Of a DNA stretch of 64,000 nucleotides, positions 56,073 to 64,000 are shown piece after piece (position 1 is the first letter of the stretch; each line of letters opens with the position of its first letter). Under the pieces are notes generated by a model that worked only from the letters and a program-made list of their open reading frames with translations, did not search any database and had not been told where the DNA came from. This stretch comes from Hyphochytrium catenoides (lineage: Eukaryota; Sar; Hyphochytriomycetes; Hyphochytriales; Hyphochytriaceae): positions 5,581 through 69,580 of the forward strand of contig FLMG01000261.1 of NCBI GenBank assembly GCA_900088475.1, in the 5' to 3' direction. The position numbers and the translations under genes were made by a program.

Positions 56073-57176
56073 GATCAAGTTATCACCACTTAAGCCAAAC
56101 GGGAACTACATGGAGCAAGAAGGAGTGGCAGCAACAGCCAAAGCCAAAGCAAAGCTCATCGGCCTCAGTTCTGGAAGGCTCGCGATTGCTATACTCAGCA
56201 CCTACCGAGCCTTTCTGACTGACGTCTCTCGGGCTACCGTTGGCTCTCACTGCCTCAAATTTGCCTGGTGAAGCGGTGGGCACTGCAGAAGTGCCGTCTC
56301 TGAATCTCAGGGCTCACTTCTCTGGTGCCATTGAACACCAAGGCGGACTTGCCGTCTCAGGACTCCACAGCAGGCAAACCAGAGAAAGTTGTTTTGCCTT
56401 GAAAGGAAGCGCCACTTCTGTCATCGCCTGTGCCGTTTCAGTGCGCACGGTGAAGGCCTTTGGCACTCAGCCAGGGGATAACCCCGCTGGTGAGTACAAC
56501 TTTTAGGGATAACCGTCGGCTACCAAAGGAAACCTTCACTAGTTGATGAAGCTTTCAATAATGTGGAAGCAATCATTCTCCGTTAGCTTCCTTCTGTATC
56601 GCACGGCCGATTGAATTATTCTCAATCCTAGTTTTCACCGAAAGCTTTGTGTTAAACTATTCTCAATAGTATCTCTCATTCTCACCAGAGGTTGCCAATA
56701 AAGCAGACATTATCTCCAATAGGTAAGCCTCGTTAAGCCTGGTACCTTATCACACTGTAGTAGTACATGTACTGTACAGTTGTAGTGCTGATTGCTTCTG
56801 ATCCATTTTTGAGCAGCATTCATTTCGGTAGCTTCTGATCATTTTCGGAGCTCGTTGGATCCGAGTCGCTCTGCATATAAGACATAAGAGAACAATCTCT
56901 CAGATCTCACTTTATCTTCTCTCTGAGATCAGCTGATCGAGCTGGACAGCACCTTCAATCTTCATCAGCGCCGAAGAGGACAAGTGAGTGAGTTGTCCAG
57001 CCATAGAGAATCGTAGTCAAAGGCAGGTCCCGAGGTTGATACGTACAGTACTTCGATGGAGTGAATAGGCTGTGTGTGTCTGACTGTAGCCTGGCGGATT
57101 TGGGATGTCTGTGGAGAAGGACGAAGCAGACGTACTCAAACGCCACTCCTAACGGAAGAGAGAGTTGGAAGGCACG
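56073..57176. other. Divergent interval dynein/SKI3
   Basis: About 1.1 kb between two start codons. No supported gene. A TATA-like gcatataagacata occurs near 56871, followed by a moderately pyrimidine-rich stretch (56890-56935). No long GA/CT tract is present, unlike most other divergent intervals here. A short palindrome (gtacatgtac) lies near 56763. Confidence 0.6.
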
Positions 57177-60100
57177 ATGGCTTCTTCAATGCAGCAAAAA
57201 GCGCTGAAGCTGGCTAAGGTGGCGATAGAAACGAAGGATTATGAAGAAGCGCTCAAACAATGCCAGTTGGTAGGGCATCCTATACACACGTTTGGGTGAA
57301 ACATTAATGACATCCACATCCAGGCCCTTCAGTTCGATGCCAGGAACTTTCATGGCCAGATTTTCAGGGGCGTGGCCAATCTACATTTACGAAAGGTAAA
57401 GCACGGACTCGCTATCTGTTCTATGCACGGCAATAAGATAGTCCTACACAGTTCGAAGATAGCGAAACAGCCTTTCGAATGGCGGCAGAGCTGCAACCGG
57501 ATAGCCCGCTAGCATGGAAGGTATGTTACTCTGGAGTCGTCACCGTGATTTCTGCTAGAATCCTCTTGCCCTCATTCGCTCTGACCAAACCAGGGTCTAT
57601 ACGAGTTGGCTACTGCGTCAGAGAATCTGCAGCTGCAGGTAGAGGCAGCTCTGCGAATGGCTAAGATAACAGCAAGGTACCTACCAGCCATAGGGCACAT
57701 AGAAAGGGTGCGCATCGAGTATGCTTTTGGCGCTAAGTGGGGTTGATCAGCAAGGGCAATCTAAGCAAGTCCCAGACGTTCCGGGTGGCTCTTGCTCAGA
57801 TATATGCAAGGCTTAACAAAAGGGAGGAGGTAAATTTGACCGACCCTATCTTTTTATTCTGGTCCCAACAACATGATGGACTGTCTCTCAATGTAGGCCC
57901 TTGAGGTATGGGAGGACGTTCTAAAGACGGGCCTAGAACATCTCCAACAAGATGACGCCGAAATCAGTGAACTGCAGATTCGCATTGAGATTAGCACTCT
58001 ATTGGTATGGCCGTATGCTGCATCACGGTTAGTTTCCATCCTCAAACCTGTCGAAATTGTCGCACCTTTTCCAGTTGGAAACTCGACAGGACGAGTCCGA
58101 GGCCTTCTGCTCAGCTTTTGAGGCTTTAGTCGAAAGTGCTTCAACTTCTCCTTCATGCTCCCCTTCACCTGAGTCGCAGCCAAGAGTTGAAAAGTTAGTG
58201 AACCATTACATAGCCCTGAAGCTAGCAGCGGCAGAGAAGGCGTCCAAGAAGAGAGATAAAGTCGCCCACATGCTTCAGCTTCATAGTGTTTCTAGAAATA
58301 TCACCAAATGGCAGTTTCAGCTCCAGCTGCCGCTGGAGATGGTTCTATCATCCTATGAGGACGACGGTACCGGTAATCACCCTCAGCTTTTACCTTCAAC
58401 GCTACTTGCTCCCCCATTAGGCACTCTTTCGTATTCATACGGACAATCGTCATGATGCTAAGGGCTACCTCGATATAAATCACTGCCAATGGGTGTGACT
58501 TTTTGCGCATAGATGTCACAGACGAAGAGGCATTGACGTTGGCTCAAAGGTTGATAGAAAACTTTCCCTGCTCTCCTTTGGGCAAAATATACAAAGCCAG
58601 GGACTTGTTCAACAGTGGGGATTTGGCGGAGGTAGGTGAACCTGGATGAATATTAAGGGGTGGTATGAGGCTAGAGGGAGTGTATCGTTTCATCTCCGGA
58701 CTCTTTCATGTCTCGCTCTTGAAGATTTTCTCATGCTTGTTCTTTTTTATCAGACCAACAAGTTACTGGCAGGAGCTCTAAGAGCTAATAGTTCCATCGC
58801 GCTTGGTTGGATAACCATAGCCCAGCTGCACCTCCTTGCTGGGACCGAAGTGTTTGACCCGGCGGGAGCAATTCGCTATTTGACCAAGGCAGACGAAGTG
58901 CTAAGTGAGAGGGAAAAGAAGTACGGTCTACCTCCGCGGTCAGCTAGGTAAAGCCAGTGGGCTTTGGCCACCGAAACTGCTCACCTTACTTGTAACATTT
59001 CGTCCTCGTGATGGCCTTCTTAAATCCCTCTGTCTGAGGTTTATTTGGGTGTCTATCTTTTATCCTATCGTAGGGGAACACGAGAGCACATTATTTCGTG
59101 TAAAGGAGAAGCATACATGCTCCTGGAAAAGTATGACGAGGCTCGGAGGGAGTATGCAAAGCTCCTTTCAACAAGACAGAACGAGGCGGCAATTCAAGCT
59201 ATCTGCGCTTCTTACGTCAAAGAGTCAAATGTCGACGGAGCCAAGGAGTTCCTTCTGGAGTGCAGGTTCGGAACCGTACAAGTCTGCATGAAATTGTGCA
59301 GTTAATGAACTTCTCCTGCCCCATTTTGACACCTAGAGAAAAGGAGCCTGCTTCGATTTATGTAAGAGCAAAGCTCGGCTGGGTAGAAATAGAAAGAGGA
59401 GATTATTCGGCCGCTGTGGAGTATTTACAGGACACAATCACGTCCAGGCCAGAAGTGGCTGAGTATCACTTTCTCCTTGGCAAGGCTTACTGGCTTCGCG
59501 GCGGAGAGAAGCGTCAACGAAAAGAATACTGCTTTTCCAGCCTTTTGTCTGCCGCTAAGCTTGATCCTTACATGGCGGATACGTATGCCCTCTTGGGGTG
59601 TTGGTACCGAGAGGTGCAGAAGGATGAGACAAGGGCAAGTAAATGCCTGATGAAGGCCTTGTCTATAGATCCCACTTGCGAAGTGGCCGGGAAAGCACAA
59701 TTTCAATATTTAAGGCATCAAAAACAAGATGTGTTGGCAATGACTCTGCTGGAGAGAGCGATCGGTGCCGGCAAGAAGGCGCTATGGGCATGGAGTTTAT
59801 TGGGCCAAATGCAGCTCTCTCAACGTCAATATACAGCTTCAGTTCTGAGCTTTCAAAATGCTCTAAGGGGAGACCCTAGCGATTCTGTATCATGGGGAGG
59901 CCTAGGAATAGCATACGCCCTCCTAGGAAAGCATCTCGCATCGCACAAGGCCCTAAGGAGGTAAGGAAAGGCTAGATAATGGGAAAGAGAAAAACTCGAA
60001 ACCAAGGTTCAACTGGTATCTAGCGTCCACCTTAATCAACATCTCCTTCATAGACTGGAACTCCACTGCACGTAGTTCTTGCTGACTCTCGGTACGTCTT

Positions 60101-63100
60101 TTTAGATCCGTGGACCTGAGCGATAGTGATGTCGTCATCCTCTATGAACTTGGAGTCGTGGAGGTGAAACTAGGACTGGTGGAGGACGCAATTGCACACC
60201 TCAACAGATCGGCGGACCTAGGTCTGAAAGGTGTGCTCCAGCTTAAGGCTATAGCTGAGGCTTTCCTGGCAAAAGCGAAACATGAGACGGAGTCCGGGTT
60301 CCACGGCAGGGCAATGGCGAGTCTTCGCCAAGGTTGGTCTTACTCCTGCCCGTCACTAGTTGTGGGGTTTCCACTTTTACTCTTTCTCACTTTTGATTCC
60401 CTACTCCCATGAAGAAGCGAACACTCGGACTACATGTCGCAAAAGCGTAACTGTCCCTTCCTGCCGTCTAAGCATTAACTTGCGTAGCTACACTGCAACG
60501 TTTCCTTTACCCTCGACGATTGCACCATACCCATACGCTGCGTCTGCGTAGGTTCCGAGTTCGCGTCCAGATGCACAAGAATCTGCCCTCACGATTCTTC
60601 GTTGTGGAAGCTATTAGGGGATCTTCATACCTTTTCCTTTCTTGTCCCTGTGGCAGGGAACGATGTGAAAGGCGCTGAATACGGAACGCTAGGCCTGGAC
60701 GACGGGAGCAAGCTAAGATTTCTTGCTGCTGGGGCAGCCGCTTATGCACAGCTAACAAGGTTGGAGAGTGCGGGATCGGAGGTTATGTATGATCTTGGAG
60801 TGAACTACTTTTATCAAGCTCAAGTCTTAAGGACAATGATGGGTGCTTCATCTGGGCTTCTGGAAAGAAGTAAGGCGGAATCAGCGGTGAGGGACGTCCT
60901 GGATCAGGCACGAGGTTGCTTTGTGAAAGCTCTTGATATTGATCCCTGTCATGCCCTAAGCTGGAATGCTCTGGCACTGTGTGCTACCGACCCACTAGTA
61001 AAGCAGCACTGCCTTGTGCGATCTCTAGAGTTGCAGCATAATAGCAGTGCATGGTCCAACCTAGGCATGATGTATCTGCAGCTAGGCAAAACGGGTATGT
61101 TGCCTGTGTCTCTTAGATGGCTTGTGTAGGCTAAGCACTCTATCGTTTCATCTAGTTTGGTGGTGAAGTTCAACTCTATGTCCCTTAGATTTAAGCATGT
61201 GTGAGGACACCATTCACTTCCATGTCCGTGTCCATTGCTTTACATGCCTCATTTTGAGTAGGCCATTGCCAGTTACTTTAGCCTCTAATTGACCTTCCTA
61301 CCTCTTCCGTCTTGCTTCTGATCCCTACCATTTCCCATGCGTGGCAACACCCGTGTAGCACTTGCGCAAGATGCCTTTCTTGCTCTTCAGACTGTGGATC
61401 CTTCCAACCCCTTGCTGTGGATTGGCCATGCGATCATGTCAGAAATGCTAGGAGAAGACACGGAGAAGGTGATTGCAGGATTTTCATGTGCCTTGGATGT
61501 ACATAGTCATCCGGAAAGCCAACTGGGCCTTGCCTACAACCACCTCTCAGAAGGAGGTACGCCCACTTCCTGCCGTCATTGTAGATACCTTTCTCATATC
61601 TATCTTTGTACCGCTGAGCCCTTCCGTTAACTTTTTCTCTTTCCCACCTAATCACAACGAGTTCCGATGTGTGGCAGCTGGTTTGTGACCCTACACCTCG
61701 AAAAGCTCTCTAACATAGGGATTCTCATCTCCTGCTCAAAGATCCCCCGTGCTAACTCTCCTCTCCTCCTTCAGAATGCCCTGTTATGCTATCATTTTAC
61801 CTAAGAAGCTACCTGGAGGGCGACGAGAATAATCCTTTGGCTTATAATATGTGCGGAGCCGTGCTCCAGATGATTGGTCAACACTCGGCTGCCGTGAAAG
61901 CGTTTGAAAGGGCTCTTGAGCTTCTTAACCAGCAGCATGGCCATACGTCTACGGCGCCTACGTCGGAGGCAAAAGGAGCGATTGAGATAAACAAAGCTTG
62001 GAGTTTGGCTATCCTTGGCCGCCATTCGGAGGCAGAACAATTTTTATCAACTTGTGATGCAGAGGATCCGGCTGTAGCGCTCCTTTCAGCAATGGTTTGA
62101 ACCACTTGTTTCTTGATTATCCTTTCAGCAATGGTCTGAACCACTTGTTTGTTGATTACTCACCCACCGCGCATGCCAGCATTTTCCGTTCTGCTACTCA
62201 GTTAATTCCTCTTGCTATCCAAATGATGACTTCTGCCATTATATGTCCCAAAAGCCTATGGTATCTAAACAGTGACATCTCTAGCTTGAGCACACCAAAC
62301 GGCGTCCAAAGAGGTCCATTCAGACTTTAGCGAATATTCTGGATAATAAACAAGGCATGCTTGGGGACGACCGCCTGCGAGAGGCTATCCAGCTTCAGCT
62401 CCTTAGAGCACTCTCGGCGTCTACGCGAGCTTCAGATGATGAAATGGATACGGGACCAGGGAATGAAGGCGTCATATTGAGGTTGCTACAAGGACGATCC
62501 CCAACCCCTATCGTTATTAGAGCCTGTGGACTAGTGGCGGCGATGGCGCAATGGCCGTCGAGCTTAGAAGTTGCAGTTGAAGGGCTAGGCGTCCTTGGAG
62601 GACTGTGGAGTCGCGAAGCATCCTTCCTACAGTTAATCAGCGTGATCAAGAAAGGTAAGAATCAATCGCCGTGCATGTATACTTCTGCTCTCCCTTTCTC
62701 TCAATAAAAGGTGTCACAACGAATGATGGCTGAGTGTGGAGTCCATCAATTTTTAAACTTGGCCACCATTCTTTAGAAAAGGAGTTTCGGGTCTATGGTC
62801 ACGGTTTGGACAATATATTATAATCAGGCGGCCAGTGACGGGGCAAGTCGGCAATTCCTAGTTAGGCATTTCCTACTGTAGGAGGGGCATCTGGTCACTC
62901 ACATGGCATGACCCTTGTACTTAGCAATCTAGTAACCTTGCTTCCTCCGTTGCCTTGAAATAGGGGTCGGAGCGCAGGAGGCCGAGCGTGCTGCTCTGAA
63001 ACATCTGCATCGTTACCCGGAGGACGTAAGGGCATGGACGATCAGCTCGACCTTACTAATGGCGAAGGTCCAGTGGGGCTCCACAACTCTTGCTTCAAAA

Positions 63101-63994
63101 GCTGCCATTGAAGGATATCGAACGCTGGATGTCACATCCGATGATTCGTATAACCTGCGAAGAGTGTTGCGCAGTCTATCACAGTCCGCTGCGTCTGACT
63201 TGGATGACAAAGCAGTGGTTGCTGCCCAAAAGCACGTATTTCTCTACCCAGATGACCCCCATGGTTATGTGCTTCTTGCCAGTGCCCTGGCTGCGCGGTC
63301 GAGCATACGAAGATATGGCCCAGATTCCCTAAGGTCGGAGATGCTGCTGTCTTATAGCCGGACTTTGTGTGGAGATTTTGGACCTGCCGAGCTATCATTA
63401 CTTGCGGAAGGAGTACTAAAGTCCAATGGCCCACTTCAGAGCTTCAATGACATAGTCAAGGAGCTCCAAGAAACCTCCACGCCTCTATTAGGCTCCCTCC
63501 TAGCGGCACGTCATCTGAAACAATGTGGTCGGTTTGACTCGATGTGGGCAGAGTATCGAGCAGCTCTGAAGGCTTCTCCAACCTCCCACGACGAAGCGCA
63601 AATATGGCTAGAAGTGGCAACGACTTTGCGACAGCTCGGGCTCTTCAACCAGGCAGAGATAGCTGTGAAAGGGGCACTTAGTCTCAGCAATCTAATGGAA
63701 AGCGAGACAATAGCGAGCCAAGATCATACAGCACTCCTTAACTTAGGTCTAGTCTTGTATCAGAATGGGGGTTTTGGCAAAGCAAAAGAGGCACTAACAG
63801 CTGTGGAGCATTTGGCTAGTCTATATCCCGACTCCGTTGAAGTCTCCGTTTTACAGGCAGCCCTTCTCGTGAGACTTCGCAAGGTGAACAAGGCACAACA
63901 TCTCATTGAGACTCTGAAGGAAAAGTATAAGAGTCAGGATGCAGCACACCTAGTTGAACGGGTAGAGAGTTTAGTCCTTTCTTCGTCCCAATGA
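57177..63994 (+). CDS. SKI3/TTC37-like TPR protein
   Basis: Intron-rich gene, ATG at 57177 (MASSMQQKALKLAKVAIETK), stop TGA at 63992-63994. The first join (57269 to about 57324, CQL to ALQFDARNFHGQ) gives the SKI3-like opening KALKLAK.AI..KDYEEALKQC...., followed by FEDSETAFRMAAELQPDSPLAW. About 15 further exons carry TPR-type helices to the end, for example YMLLEKYDEARREYAKLL, WVEIERGDYSAAVEYLQDTI, YALLGCWYREVQKDE, CHALSWNALALC, NLGMMYLQLGKTG, GLVLYQNGGFGKAKEAL. SKI3 scaffolds the Ski complex, which feeds RNA to the cytosolic exosome. The assignment rests on the N-terminal pattern and the long TPR array. Exon edges in 60340-60660 and 61090-61780 are uncertain. Confidence 0.82.
62082..62159 (+). 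repeat. 39-bp tandem duplication at a SKI3 exon-intron border
   Basis: Two near-identical 39-bp units (starting 62082 and 62121), each with cctttcagcaatgg, a tctgaac or ttgaac variant, and cacttgttt. The first unit ends the open frame (LLSAMV then stop), so the splice donor probably lies inside the repeat. Confidence 0.9.
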
Positions 63995-64000
63995 GCTGTC

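Noticed and set aside
54837-56078. N-terminal frame at 56072 as a separate gene from dynein
   Set aside because: It ends phase 0 at a good donor and its last residues ([11 protein letters not shown]) match the pre-tail segment of inner-arm heavy chains, so it is exon 1 of the same gene.
56240-56506. Plus-strand frame in the dynein/SKI3 interval
   Set aside because: No recognisable motif or good splice context; it lies in the probable shared promoter.
1-64000. CRISPR arrays, bacterial operons, tRNA or rRNA genes
   Set aside because: The window is eukaryotic and no spaced-repeat array was seen. I saw no convincing tRNA A/B-box arrangement or rRNA segment by eye, although an exhaustive tRNA scan was not possible.

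Overview
This is nuclear DNA of a flagellated (or flagellum-forming) eukaryote. It has GT-AG spliceosomal introns of about 45-350 nt, an axonemal dynein heavy chain, spastin, Rab5, YIF1, SKI3 and METTL4 homologues, and a decayed Ty3/gypsy-type retroelement. The lineage cannot be fixed from sequence alone; a free-living protist or alga is a reasonable guess. Long (GA)n/(CT)n tracts recur throughout, and there are two runs of N (11 and 953 bases).

Layout, left to right. Positions 1-2598 (-): 3' part of a TPR co-chaperone with an Aha1 N-terminal domain, its 3' end cut by the window edge; a diverged inverted copy of its 5' region lies at 3114-3230. 3708-9704 (-): intron-rich DDHD-domain phospholipase A1. 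10361-about 11675 (-): unrecognised protein with a Lys-rich tail. About 12228-18963 (+): broken retroelement with a tangle of inverted gag modules at its 5' end and frameshifted PR/RT/RNase H/integrase. 19351-19971 (+): small acidic protein. 20512-23329 (-): malic enzyme with a presequence-like N terminus. 24761-27546 (+): YIF1, a Golgi membrane-traffic protein. 28922-about 30590 (+): coiled-coil protein. 31155-34008 (-): spastin-type MIT-AAA ATPase. 34552-35504: gap. 35864-37039 (+): METTL4-type adenine methyltransferase. 37189-39288 (-): 699-residue EF-hand protein. 40440-41368 (+): Rab5. 41659-56072 (-): complete inner-arm-type dynein heavy chain, 8 exons and 4389 residues. 57177-63994 (+): SKI3/TTC37-like TPR protein of the Ski complex.

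The genes are closely packed and often paired. Divergent pairs are the unknown protein/acidic protein (now separated by the retroelement), malic enzyme/YIF1, spastin/METTL4, EF-hand/Rab5 and dynein/SKI3. Convergent pairs are METTL4/EF-hand (about 150 bp apart) and Rab5/dynein (about 290 bp apart). Functions are mixed: microtubule and cilium (spastin, dynein), membrane traffic and lipid (YIF1, Rab5, DDHD lipase), RNA (METTL4, SKI3), Hsp90 cycle (TPR-Aha1) and central metabolism (malic enzyme). I see no pathway cluster.

The most unusual signal is not one gene. Most long dinucleotide tracts lie a few hundred bases upstream of a start codon and are pyrimidine (CT) on that gene's sense strand, so divergent genes are separated by GA...CT pairs. 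The retroelement and one assembly gap both fall inside such divergent intervals. Local inverted duplications are also frequent.
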